From Pseudomonas guariconensis (lineage in GTDB: Bacteria; Pseudomonadota; Gammaproteobacteria; Pseudomonadales; Pseudomonadaceae): 64,000 bases of DNA. The notes below the pieces were generated by a model, which was not told the DNA's origin, ran no database searches, and was given only the letters and a program-made list of their open reading frames with translations. Positions 46,078-57,601 of the stretch are shown piece after piece. Made by a program: the position numbers and the translations under genes. The stretch lies in NCBI RefSeq assembly GCF_015680235.1, contig NZ_JADLJL010000012.1, forward strand, positions 57,799 to 121,798, written 5' to 3'. The first letter of the stretch is position 1; every line of letters starts with the position of its first letter.

Positions 46078-47259
46078 GTGAGACGCAAATTCCTGCTGCT
46101 GCTGGAAATGGGGTTGATCCTCGCTGGCCTGGCCCTGGGCTGGTCGGCCTGGAAGGTCAACTCGGTCCTGGAGCAGCCCTTGCACGTGACGCAGGAGCAA
46201 CTGCTCGACGTGCCCACCGGCACCACGCCCAACCGCATGTTCTACCGCATGCAGAACGAGGGCCTGCTGGACGACGCCATCTGGTTGCGCCTGTACTGGC
46301 GCTTCAACATGGCGGGAACCCCGCTGCACACCGGCGAATACCGCCTCACCCCCGGCATGACCGTGGCCGAGCTGTTCGATGCCTGGCGCCGTGCCGACGT
46401 GGTGCAGTACAACCTGACCCTGGTCGAAGGCTGGACCTTCCGCCAAGTGCGCGCGGCCGTGGCCAAGCATGAAAAGATCAAGCACACCCTCGACGGGCTG
46501 TCCGACTCGCAGGTAATGGACAAGCTTGGCCATACCGGGGTATTTCCCGAGGGCCGCTTCTTCCCCGACACCTACCGCTTCGTGCGCGGCATGAGCGATG
46601 TCGAGCTGCTGCAGCAGGCCTACATGCGCCTGGAAGAAGTGCTCGCCAAAGAATGGGCCGAGCGTGCCACCAACCTGCCATACCGCGACCCGTACCAGGC
46701 GCTGATCATGGCGTCGTTGGTGGAGAAGGAAACCGGTATTCCCCAGGAGCGTGGGCAGATCGCCGGCGTGTTCGTGCGCCGCCTGCGCCTGGGCATGATG
46801 CTGCAGACCGACCCGACCGTGATCTACGGCATGGGCGAGCGCTACAACGGCCGTATCACCCGCGCCGACCTGCGCGAGCCGACGCCCTACAACACCTACA
46901 CCATGACCGGGTTGCCGCCTACGCCGATCGCCATGGTCGGCCGCGAGGCCATCCATGCCGCGCTGAACCCCTCCGACGGCTCCAGCTTGTACTTCGTCGC
47001 TCGCGGCGACGGCAGCCATGTGTTCTCCGACGACCTGGACGACCACAACAGCGCCGTGCGGGAGTTCCAGCTCAAGCGCCGCAGCGGCTACCGCTCAAGC
47101 CCCGGGCCCCAGGTGCCTGGTGCTGGCGAGCAGGCGCCGGGCGAACCTGCGCCTCCTCCCTCCAACGAGCCATCTGGCGAAAGCCTGGCGCCCGAGAATG
47201 ACGCGCCCGCCAGCGAACCCGCGCCGGCCGATGCGCCGGCTCCCGACGAACAACAGTAA
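46078..47259 (+). CDS. mltG: Endolytic murein transglycosylase MltG
   Basis: Inner-membrane lytic transglycosylase thought to set glycan strand length. 393 aa. Anchor helix about 5-25 (LLLLEMGLILAGLALGWSAW), LysM-like region (VPTGTTPNRMFYRM .. YRLTPGMTVAELF), and catalytic core with LIMASLVEKETGIPQER (Glu near 220), QTDPTVIYGMG, YNTYTMTGLPPTPI, YFVARGDGSHVFS. The C-terminal ~45 residues are a Pro/Ala/Glu-rich disordered tail beyond the usual end. GTG start at 46078, four bases after pabC. Confidence 0.95.
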   Translation: MRRKFLLLLEMGLILAGLALGWSAWKVNSVLEQPLHVTQEQLLDVPTGTTPNRMFYRMQNEGLLDDAIWLRLYWRFNMAGTPLHTGEYRLTPGMTVAELFDAWRRADVVQYNLTLVEGWTFRQVRAAVAKHEKIKHTLDGLSDSQVMDKLGHTGVFPEGRFFPDTYRFVRGMSDVELLQQAYMRLEEVLAKEWAERATNLPYRDPYQALIMASLVEKETGIPQERGQIAGVFVRRLRLGMMLQTDPTVIYGMGERYNGRITRADLREPTPYNTYTMTGLPPTPIAMVGREAIHAALNPSDGSSLYFVARGDGSHVFSDDLDDHNSAVREFQLKRRSGYRSSPGPQVPGAGEQAPGEPAPPPSNEPSGESLAPENDAPASEPAPADAPAPDEQQ

Positions 47260-48880
<1,621 letters not shown>

Positions 48881-48916
48881 TTCCTCTTTCGTTTCCTTCA
48901 TGTGTGTCGAAATTCC

Positions 48917-49699
48917 ATGCTCGTAGATTCCCATTGCCACCTCGACCGACTTGACCTGGGCGCCCATGGCGGTTCCCTCGATGCTGCCCTGCAGGCGGCC
49001 CGCGAGCGGGGCGTGGGGCATTTCCTGTGCATCGGCGTGAGCGCCGAGAACGCCGGGGCGGTCAAGGCCCTGAGCGAGCGCTACGCCGATGTGGACTGTT
49101 CGGTCGGTATCCACCCGCTGGACTTGGCGCCCGGCGAAACGCCAGCGCTGGAATGGCTGCTACGCGAGCTGGCCCACCCGCATGTGGTGGCCATCGGCGA
49201 GACCGGCCTGGACTACCACTACGAGCCTGAGGCCGCCGAGCTGCAGCAGGCGTCCTTCCGCCTGCACCTGGAAGCCTCGCGCCAGACCGGCAAGCCGGTG
49301 ATCGTCCACACCCGCGCGGCGCGGGCCGACACCCTGGCGCTGTTGCGCGAGGCCGGCCTGCCGCAAGCTGGTGTGCTGCACTGCTTCACCGAAGACTGGG
49401 AGATGGCGCGGGCCGCGCTGGACCTGGGCTACTACATTTCGTTGTCGGGCATCGTCACCTTCCGCAATGCCGATGCCTTGCGCGAGGTCGCTCGCCAGGT
49501 CCCTGCCGACCGCCTGCTGGTGGAAACCGACTCGCCGTATCTTGCGCCGATCCCGTACCGCGGCAAGCCGAACCTGCCGCAGTATGTGCGTGAAGTGGCC
49601 GAATACGTCGCCTCGTTGCGTGGGGTGAGCTATGCACAGTTGGCCGAGCAGACCACGGCCAACTTCAAGCGGTTGTTCCCATTGGCGCGAGTGGCCTGA
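48917..49699 (+). CDS. tatD: TatD family metal-dependent hydrolase
   Basis: 260 aa TIM-barrel DNase-type hydrolase. Metal ligands in MLVDSHCHLDRL (His6, His8), AIGETGLDYHYE (Glu), PVIVHTRAA, GVLHCFTEDW and LVETDSPYLAP (Asp). ATG 48917 has no Shine-Dalgarno; a GTG five codons earlier reads MCRNS and is less likely. In other pseudomonads I expect pilZ immediately before this gene; it is absent. Confidence 0.93.
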   Translation: MLVDSHCHLDRLDLGAHGGSLDAALQAARERGVGHFLCIGVSAENAGAVKALSERYADVDCSVGIHPLDLAPGETPALEWLLRELAHPHVVAIGETGLDYHYEPEAAELQQASFRLHLEASRQTGKPVIVHTRAARADTLALLREAGLPQAGVLHCFTEDWEMARAALDLGYYISLSGIVTFRNADALREVARQVPADRLLVETDSPYLAPIPYRGKPNLPQYVREVAEYVASLRGVSYAQLAEQTTANFKRLFPLARVA

Positions 49700-49719
49700 C
49701 TGGCTGGTGCTGGGGCGTA

Positions 49720-49751
49720 AATCGCGCGCCGCGCGGGCGGCGCTCGATCTT
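49720..49751. repeat. GC palindrome repeat, family copy 3
   Basis: ATCGCGCGCCGCGCGGGCGG followed by CGCTCGATCTTAC. Same element as at 12156 and 39011. Downstream of tatD, before the sRNA terminator. Confidence 0.7.
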
Positions 49752-49799
49752 ACAGGCGCTGAGCCTTTCACGTCGGACACCTCACAAGGCACACGCATA

Positions 49800-49917
49800 A
49801 AAAAAACCCGGGTTCTGGGGGGGGAATCCGGGTTAAGACCATTAGGAGTAAAACAAAGGTACCGCGGTCCCTGGGCACCTTTATTGACGCGCCACTTGGG
49901 GGGATGCGCCGCGCCAA
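49800..49917 (-). ncRNA. rgsA: Small RNA, probably RgsA (P16)
   Basis: A ~118-nt minus-strand transcript between tatD and a TetR gene, the position I recall for RgsA in P. aeruginosa (between PA2958 and tatD). A hairpin AACCCGG..CCGGGTT with a C-rich loop followed by eight U (49799-49835) is a strong terminator. About 100 bases upstream a sigma-S-like -10, CGATACTT (complement of 49924-49931), sets the start near 49917. The internal single-stranded stretch UUUUACUCCUAAU contains CUCCU, able to pair with Shine-Dalgarno sites. RgsA is a sigma-S-dependent RNA linked to oxidative stress. Identity rests on position, size and promoter type. Confidence 0.75.
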
Positions 49918-49923
49918 CACTCC

Positions 49924-49931
49924 AAGTATCG
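49924..49931 (-). promoter_or_regulatory. Sigma-S-type -10 element of the rgsA-like RNA
   Basis: The minus strand reads CGATACTTGG, close to the RpoS extended -10 (CTATACTT). No clear -35 is required or seen. Confidence 0.5.
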
Positions 49932-50061
49932 GTCAGGTTTGGCACAGTGCCAGCGACAACTGGTCGTTTTTTAAACAGATTTGGAATACGCCTGGAAACC
50001 ATAGGGTCTTCCCTGCATGGCACGCAGGGCCAATGGCGGTTTTTCTGCCCGCCTGGAAAGC

Positions 50062-50089
50062 CTTCTACACGTATCGTGATACATAGAAG
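50062..50089. promoter_or_regulatory. Inverted repeat, possible TetR operator
   Basis: CTTCTA..GTATC-GT-GATAC..TAGAAG: two nested arms around one centre at about 50076, 70-100 bases above the TetR-family start. Size and position fit autoregulation; not proven. Confidence 0.4.
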
Positions 50090-50161
50090 CGAGGATGATC
50101 CGTGCATTTTCCTGCAAGTTAGGCATAATAAACCGCTTCGATTGTCCATCCAGTCCTTCCT

Positions 50162-50797
50162 ATGCAGAAAGAACCTCGTAAGGTCCGTGAGTTTCGCCGC
50201 CGCGAACAAGAGATCCTCGATACCGCGCTCAAGCTGTTCCTCGACCAAGGTGAAGATACCGTCACCGTCGAGATGATCGCCGACGCCGTGGGTATCGGCA
50301 AAGGCACGATCTACAAGCACTTCAAGTCCAAGGCGGAGATTTACCTGCGCCTGATGCTCGACTATGAACGCGACCTGAACGCCCTGTTGCACTCGGACGA
50401 CGTCGACCGCGACAAGGAAGCCCTGTCGCGCGCCTATTTCGAGTTCCGCATGCGCGACCCGCAGCGCTACCGGTTGTTCGACCGCCTGGAAGAAAAGGTC
50501 GTCAAGGGCAACCAGGTGCCGGAGATGGTCGAGGAGTTGCACCGTATCCGCGCCTCCAACTTCGATCGCCTCACCCTGTTGATCAAGGGCCGCATCAGCG
50601 AGGGCAAGCTCGAGGATGTGCCGCCTTACTTCCACTATTGCGCCGCCTGGGCGTTGGTGCATGGCGCCGTGGCGCTGTATCACTCGCCGTTCTGGAGCAA
50701 TGTGCTGGAGGATCAGGAAGGCTTCTTCCAGTTCCTCATGGACATCGGCGTGCGCATGGGCAACAAGCGCAAGCGCGACCCGGAAATCGCGAACTAG
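50162..50797 (+). CDS. TetR family transcriptional regulator
   Basis: 211 aa. N-terminal HTH about 10-58: RRREQEILDTALKLFLDQ, VTVEMIADAVGIGKGTIYKHFKSKAEIY. The C-terminal ligand domain contains MRDPQRYRLFDRLEEKVVKGNQVPEMVEEL and WALVHGAVALYHSPFW. ATG 50162. Stands alone after rgsA; corresponds in place to PA2957. Target and ligand unknown; the inverted repeat at 50062 may be its own operator. Confidence 0.9.
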   Translation: MQKEPRKVREFRRREQEILDTALKLFLDQGEDTVTVEMIADAVGIGKGTIYKHFKSKAEIYLRLMLDYERDLNALLHSDDVDRDKEALSRAYFEFRMRDPQRYRLFDRLEEKVVKGNQVPEMVEELHRIRASNFDRLTLLIKGRISEGKLEDVPPYFHYCAAWALVHGAVALYHSPFWSNVLEDQEGFFQFLMDIGVRMGNKRKRDPEIAN

Positions 50798-50823
50798 AGC
50801 CCAGGTATACGCAAGGCTTGCGC

Positions 50824-50868
50824 GCCTGTAGGAGCGGCCTATGCCGCGAAAAGGCCGCGTAGCAGCCT
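50824..50868. repeat. Single REP-type element
   Basis: TGTAGGAGCGGCCTATGCCG / CGAAAAGGCCGCGTAGCAGCC; type seen again at 59100. Confidence 0.6.
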
Positions 50869-50892
50869 CCATTCGATCGCCCGGCAAAAGAA

Positions 50893-50937
50893 GGGGCTTG
50901 CAAAAACCTGATTTATGAGTCAGGTTTTGCCAGCCCC
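50893..50937 (+). promoter_or_regulatory. Long hairpin upstream of moaA-like gene
   Basis: Nested stem: GGGGCT..AGCCCC outside, AAAACCTGA / TCAGGTTTT inside, with an 8-base loop. No T-run follows, so it is probably not a terminator. It ends 28 bases before the chosen ATG and could be a leader control element. Confidence 0.45.
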
Positions 50938-50965
50938 GATTCATCCGTGCCGGAGTCACCCACCC

Positions 50966-51934
50966 ATGATCGTCGATCGTCAAGGCAGGCGCTTTCGCAA
51001 CCTGCGTGTCAGCCTGACGGCTGCCTGCAACTACGCCTGCACGTATTGCGTGCCTGACGGCAAGCGTCTGGTGGCGGCGCAGGACGAACTCTCGGCCGAG
51101 CTGCTGGCCCGCGGCGTGGCCTACCTGGTCGAGGCTGCCGGTATCGAGCGGCTGCGTATCACTGGGGGAGAGCCGCTGGTCAGCCCGCGGCTCGAGGCCT
51201 TTCTCGAGGCCGTGGGGAAGCTGGGCCTGGCGGATATCGGCCTGACCACCAATGGCCAGTTGCTTTCGCGCAAGCTCCCGTTGCTCAAGGCCGCCGGTAT
51301 CCGTCGGCTGAATGTATCCCTCGACACGCTCGACCCCGACGCCTTCCGCCGCATCGCCCGTGGCGGCGACCTGGCCACGGTGCTGGCCGGCATGGAACAG
51401 GCCAGTGCCGCCGGCATGGGCATCAAGGTGAACATGGTGCCGATGCGCGGGCAGAACCTGGACCAGGTAGTGCCATTGCTCGACTACTGCCTGGAACGGG
51501 GCTACGAATTGCGCTTCATCGAGCTGATGCGCATGGGCCATCTTGCCCGCGACCACAACGCATTTCTTCAGCAGTTCGTCAGCCTCGAGCAATTGCTCGG
51601 CCTGGTTGGCCAAGCCCATGCCTTCCAACAGGCCAGCGCGCCGCTGGATGCCACCGCCTTACGCTATCGGGTGGCCGGTAAAGGCCATTTTGGCGTGATC
51701 GCCAACGAGAGCGTGCCGTTCTGCCGGACCTGCTCACGGCTGCGCTTGTCTTCCACGGGCTGGTTGCACGGCTGCCTGTCGTCGGGTAACCGGCATTTTG
51801 TCGGCGACCTACTGGAAAAGCCTCGCCACCAAGCCTTGCCGGCCCTGCAACGCTTGCTGGTCAAGGCTCTGGCGGACAAGCAGGACGTGGCGTTTTCCGG
51901 TGGTGTGACGGTGATGAAGGTGATCGGCGGCTGA
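50966..51934 (+). CDS. moaA: Radical SAM GTP 3',8-cyclase homologue (MoaA type)
   Basis: First step of molybdenum-cofactor synthesis. 322 aa. N-terminal 4Fe-4S motif CNYACTYC (Cys21, 25, 28), ITGGEPLVSPRLE (SAM binding), TTNGQLLSRKLP, LNVSLDTLDPDAFRRI, and the MoaA-specific C-terminal cluster CRTC-13 residues-C (Cys253, 256, 270). It ends VMKVIGG rather than the strict GG-only tail, which still supplies the terminal Gly-Gly. ATG 50966, with GGAG 10 bases upstream, is preferred to the longer frame from 50915, whose start falls in the hairpin loop. Pseudomonads often have a second moaA; this stand-alone copy may be that one. Confidence 0.9.
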   Translation: MIVDRQGRRFRNLRVSLTAACNYACTYCVPDGKRLVAAQDELSAELLARGVAYLVEAAGIERLRITGGEPLVSPRLEAFLEAVGKLGLADIGLTTNGQLLSRKLPLLKAAGIRRLNVSLDTLDPDAFRRIARGGDLATVLAGMEQASAAGMGIKVNMVPMRGQNLDQVVPLLDYCLERGYELRFIELMRMGHLARDHNAFLQQFVSLEQLLGLVGQAHAFQQASAPLDATALRYRVAGKGHFGVIANESVPFCRTCSRLRLSSTGWLHGCLSSGNRHFVGDLLEKPRHQALPALQRLLVKALADKQDVAFSGGVTVMKVIGG

Positions 51935-51999
51935 CCTGGCGTAAAAGCTGCATCTGGCGGCTATTCGCCGGTTTTTCGTCGCCGGTTTCTGGAGGAAGA

Positions 52000-52605
52000 A
52001 TGCGTAGGCTGGTCTTGCCGCTGGCGCTGTTGGCGCTGGGCGGTTGCATGAATGTCAGTGATATGGGCGAGGGGGTTCGCTACCACATGAGCGATGCCGG
52101 GCTGCTGGATCACAGCGATACCCGTCGCAGCCTGTCGGTGCGCCTGCAGCCCGACTCGTTCATCTTCATCGGCCAGGGGCATTTCGCACCGCCAGGCAAG
52201 GGGCCTGTGCCTCGGCCGAACGTGGTGGCCGAGGAGGCCTACAAGAGCTTCGTCGAATACTTCCCGCTGGTGCGTCGTGCCCAAGGCCCGCTGGGGTTGG
52301 AGGAGGCATTGGCCGAAGCGCGTTCGGTGGGCGCTCATTATGTGCTCTACACCCGTTTCGCCCGAACCGACGATCGCATTGGCAACGGTGACGAATGGTA
52401 TGACGAGCAGGCCGTCGACCGCCTGGGCGTCGACACCGGCGTGGTGCAAATGATGTTGATCGAGACCAGCACCCGCTACTTGATCGATACCGCGCGGATC
52501 AAGAGCCGTGGCGGTTTGTTGACGTTTCACGACAAGGCGCCGGAAGATTTGCTTGGCCCCCCTATGCGCGATTACGCTCGTAGCCTCTTGGGCATGAGTC
52601 GTTGA
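52000..52605 (+). CDS. DUF4823 lipoprotein
   Basis: 201 aa. Lipoprotein signal [16 protein letters not shown] with lipobox Cys16; the next residue is Met, so outer-membrane sorting is likely. DUF4823 body: [65 protein letters not shown] 52000 with GGAGGAA upstream. Eleven bases before the DUF1285 gene. Function unknown. Confidence 0.88.
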   Translation: MRRLVLPLALLALGGCMNVSDMGEGVRYHMSDAGLLDHSDTRRSLSVRLQPDSFIFIGQGHFAPPGKGPVPRPNVVAEEAYKSFVEYFPLVRRAQGPLGLEEALAEARSVGAHYVLYTRFARTDDRIGNGDEWYDEQAVDRLGVDTGVVQMMLIETSTRYLIDTARIKSRGGLLTFHDKAPEDLLGPPMRDYARSLLGMSR

Positions 52606-52615
52606 GGGTAGGGTG

Positions 52616-53173
52616 ATGACAGGTACCGGCAAGGCCAATGATCTTCTGGCGCAGATCCCCAAGGAAAAGGGTTTGCCGCCGGTACACCTGTGGAACCCGG
52701 ATTTCTGCGGCGACATCGACATGCGCATCGCCCGCGATGGCACCTGGTACTACCTGGGGACGCCGATCGGGCGCAAGCCGATGGTCCGGTTGTTCTCCAC
52801 CATCATCCGTCGTGATGGCGATGACTATTTCCTGGTTACGCCGGTAGAGAAGGTCGGTATCCGGGTCGATGACGCGCCTTTCGTCGCCGTGCTGCTCGAG
52901 GTGCAGGGCAGTGGCGAGCAGCAGGTGCTGCGCTTTACCAGCAATGTCGATGATCAGGTCGAGGCGGGCCCAGAGCACCCGTTGCGGGTCGAGATCGACC
53001 CTCTGACCCAAGAGCCTTCGCCCTACATCCTGATGCGCAGCAACCTCGAGGCGCTGATCCACCGCAATGTGTTCTACCAATTGGTGGAGCTGGCGGTGCC
53101 GCGTGAGATCGACGGGCAGGAGTGGCTTGGGGTCTGGAGTGGCGGGGAGTTCTATCCGGTGGGGCGTCTTTGA
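52616..53173 (+). CDS. DUF1285 family protein
   Basis: 185 aa soluble protein of the DUF1285 family: [38 protein letters not shown] is its N-terminal signature, then [26 protein letters not shown] and a C-terminal [21 protein letters not shown]. Mostly beta. ATG 52616; a GTG immediately before is also in frame. Probably co-transcribed with the DUF4823 lipoprotein. Function unknown. Confidence 0.88.
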   Translation: MTGTGKANDLLAQIPKEKGLPPVHLWNPDFCGDIDMRIARDGTWYYLGTPIGRKPMVRLFSTIIRRDGDDYFLVTPVEKVGIRVDDAPFVAVLLEVQGSGEQQVLRFTSNVDDQVEAGPEHPLRVEIDPLTQEPSPYILMRSNLEALIHRNVFYQLVELAVPREIDGQEWLGVWSGGEFYPVGRL

Positions 53174-53343
53174 GGATTCTGGGGCTGCCTTGCAGCCTTA
53201 TCGCGGGCGAGGCCGCTCGTACATGGGTACAGCGTGTGCGTCGCCTGCGGCCCTAATAGGCCTCCTCGTTTTTCCCTGTATTGGCCATTTGTCCGCGAGC
53301 CGCCTGGGCATAACCTGCTGGCAGTCGCCAACAGGAGAACACC

Positions 53344-53757
53344 ATGAACATTCCCCGTCTATCCATCGCCATGCTGTTTGCCTTCTGCGTACTAGGCGTC
53401 CAGGCTCCCGTCTGGGCCCACGGTGAGCAGCCCGATCAGGTCAAGGTCCTGCAGGAAAAGCGCCCCAGCAATGCGCCGGGCAAGAAAGCCGTGATGCTCA
53501 CCGTTCACTATGCTCCAGGCCAGGCATCGCCTGCCCATCAGCACCCAGGGGCGGTGATGGCCTACGTGCTTGAAGGCGCGGTGGTATCGAAGCTCAACGA
53601 TGACCAGGAACACACCTACAAGGCGGGGGAGTATTGGTACGAAGCGCCGGGCACCGTGCACAGCGTCTCGCGTAATGCCAGCAAGACCCAGTCAGCCAAG
53701 CTGCTGGTCTGGAGCCTGGTGGACGAAGACAAGCCAGTGACCGAGCCGCTGAAATAA
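53344..53757 (+). CDS. Periplasmic cupin-domain protein
   Basis: 137 aa. Signal peptide ending APVWA, mature protein about 112 aa with one cupin barrel: PAHQHPGAVMAYVLEGAV (metal His pair and Glu) near 62-79 and GEYWYEAPGTVHSVSRNAS (second motif with His). AGGAG precedes ATG 53344. Stands alone before a bidirectional terminator. Substrate unknown. Confidence 0.88.
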   Translation: MNIPRLSIAMLFAFCVLGVQAPVWAHGEQPDQVKVLQEKRPSNAPGKKAVMLTVHYAPGQASPAHQHPGAVMAYVLEGAVVSKLNDDQEHTYKAGEYWYEAPGTVHSVSRNASKTQSAKLLVWSLVDEDKPVTEPLK

Positions 53758-53780
53758 AAGCGCCGGCGCCAGAAACGAAA

Positions 53781-53814
53781 AAACCTCCAGTGCTTGCGCA
53801 ACTGGAGGTTTTTT
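53781..53814. terminator. Bidirectional terminator between cupin gene and tRNA-Asn
   Basis: AAAAACCTCCAGT / ACTGGAGGTTTTTT with loop GCTTGCGCA. A and T runs on both sides suit both converging transcripts. Confidence 0.9.
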
Positions 53815-53821
53815 CAGTGTT

Positions 53822-53897
53822 TGGCTCCGCGACCTGGACTCGAACCAGGGACCCAATGATTAACAGTCATTTGCTCTACCGACTGAGCTATCGCGGA
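53822..53897 (-). tRNA. tRNA-Asn (GTT)
   Basis: 76-nt cloverleaf on the minus strand. It starts TCCGCGATAGCTCAGTCGGT, anticodon loop CTGTTAA gives GTT, T-arm CCTGGTTCGAGTCCAGG, encoded CCA. Confidence 0.97.
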
Positions 53898-53959
53898 ATC
53901 TGGGCGTATCTTACTGATTGCCAAGGGGAAGTCAAGCTTACCCCCTGGCAATCAACGGG

Positions 53960-55156
53960 TTACAGCACTTCGACGATGGCCTTGGTGACCACGTGGATGT
54001 TGCTCTGGTTCAGCGCGGCCACGCAGATGCGGCCGGTGTCCAGGGCATAGATGCCGAACTCGTCCTTCAGGCGGCCGACCTGTTCGGCGGTCAGGCCCGA
54101 GTAGGAGAACATGCCGCGCTGGCGACCGACGAAGCTGAAATCGCGCTTGGCACCGTATTCGGCCAGCAACTGGACCATCTGCTTGCGCATGCCATGGATG
54201 CGACCGCGCATCTCGCCCAGCTCGGCTTCCCACATCTGGCGCAGCTCGGTGCTGTTGAGCACGGCGGCGACGATGCTGGCGCCGTGGGTCGGCGGGTTGG
54301 AATAGGTGGTGCGGATCACGCGCTTGACCTGGGACAGCACGCGGGTGCTTTCGTCCTTGGAACCGGTGACGATCGACAGCGCGCCGACGCGCTCGCCGTA
54401 CAGCGAGAACGACTTGGAGAACGAACTGGAAACGAAGAAGTCCAGGCCCGACTCGGCGAACAGGCGCACGGCGAAGGCGTCTTCGGCGATACCATCGCCG
54501 AAGCCCTGGTAGGCCATGTCGAGGAACGGCACATGGCCCTTGGCCTTGACCACCTCCAGGACGTTCTTCCAGTCGTCCAGGCCCAGGTCGACACCGGTCG
54601 GGTTGTGGCAGCAGGCGTGCAGGACGATGATCGAGCCGGACGGCAGGTTGTTCAGGTCCTCGAGCATGCCGGCGCGGTTGACGTCGTTGCTCGGCGCATC
54701 GTAGTAACGGTAGTTCTGCACCGGGAAGCCCGCGGTTTCGAACAGGGCTCGGTGGTTTTCCCAGCTCGGGTCGCTGATGGCGACCACGGCGTCGGGCGAG
54801 AGGCGCTTGAGGAAGTCTGCGCCGATCTTCAGAGCGCCGGTGCCGCCGACCGCCTGCACGGTCACCACGCGGCCTGCGGCCAGCAGCGGCGACTCGGCGC
54901 CGAACAGCAGCTTCTGTACTGCCTGGTCGTAGGTGGCGATACCGTCGATCGGCAGGTAGCCGCGGGAGGCGTGCTGGGCGGCACGCTGGGTCTCGGCTTC
55001 GATCACCGCGCGCAGCAGCGGGATACGGCCTTCCTCATTGCAATAGACGCCCACGCCCAGGTTGACCTTGGCGGTACGGGTATCGGCGTTGAATGCTTCG
55101 TTGAGGCCCAGGATGGGGTCGCGGGGTGCCAGCTCGACAGCGGAAAACAGGCTCAT
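53960..55156 (-). CDS. Aromatic/aspartate aminotransferase, class I
   Basis: 398-aa PLP enzyme of the TyrB/AspC family. APRDPILGLNEAF N-terminus, VNLGVGVYCNEEG (substrate loop), ACCHNPTGVDL, FLDMAYQGFGDG, PLP Lys in SSSFSKSFSLYGERVG near 245-260, and a C-terminal CVAALNQSNI. Transaminates tyrosine, phenylalanine or aspartate with 2-oxoglutarate; which is preferred cannot be read. ATG 55156 with AAGG upstream. Divergent from uvrB; matches the PA3139-uvrB order. Confidence 0.92.
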   Translation of the reverse strand: MSLFSAVELAPRDPILGLNEAFNADTRTAKVNLGVGVYCNEEGRIPLLRAVIEAETQRAAQHASRGYLPIDGIATYDQAVQKLLFGAESPLLAAGRVVTVQAVGGTGALKIGADFLKRLSPDAVVAISDPSWENHRALFETAGFPVQNYRYYDAPSNDVNRAGMLEDLNNLPSGSIIVLHACCHNPTGVDLGLDDWKNVLEVVKAKGHVPFLDMAYQGFGDGIAEDAFAVRLFAESGLDFFVSSSFSKSFSLYGERVGALSIVTGSKDESTRVLSQVKRVIRTTYSNPPTHGASIVAAVLNSTELRQMWEAELGEMRGRIHGMRKQMVQLLAEYGAKRDFSFVGRQRGMFSYSGLTAEQVGRLKDEFGIYALDTGRICVAALNQSNIHVVTKAIVEVL

Positions 55157-55391
55157 TGTTACCTTGGCTCTGAATGGGAGAGTGATAGGGCGCGCACGCT
55201 CCGGCCGAGTGCGTTGAAGCGGTGCGCAAACGGGGAGTCAGTATAGTGATACCGACCGGTCACCGCGACAGTCTGGCGCAGCTTTTCCGGGCTTTTGTGC
55301 GAATATTTTTCGACCATTGGTCTAATTGCCCGGTCCATTGAAAGGCCAGTCCTTGAAACGGGCGCCGGGCGCGCTCATTTGGGTTAGACTA

Positions 55392-55407
55392 CTGGCTAAA
55401 TTTACAG
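55392..55407. promoter_or_regulatory. LexA-type SOS box upstream of uvrB
   Basis: CTG-GCTAAATTTA-CAG: exact CTG-N10-CAG with an AT-rich core, 28 bases before the uvrB ATG. It fits the gammaproteobacterial LexA operator and would place uvrB under DNA-damage control. Confidence 0.6.
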
Positions 55408-55434
55408 TTGCCGCGTCATCCACGAGGTCCCGTC

Positions 55435-57450
<2,016 letters not shown>

Positions 57451-57601
57451 GTGCCTTGCCTACAAGGACGAAGCCCTTGCCCCGCGATTGGGCCGGCCCT
57501 GTCTGCGGCCCTCGACGCACGTCGGCGCGCCATCGCTGGAGCCCGACGCCCGCTCCCTGCTACCATTCGGCCTTTGTTTCATCTTTCGTCCGAGACTCTC
57601 C

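Noticed and set aside
49160..51628. 822-codon minus-strand frame across tatD, rgsA, tetR and moaA
   Set aside because: It runs antisense to three well-supported genes, has no family motifs and no ribosome-binding site.
53918..55246. 442-codon plus-strand frame
   Set aside because: Shadow of the aminotransferase gene on the minus strand; His/Gln/Ala-rich translation without domain features.
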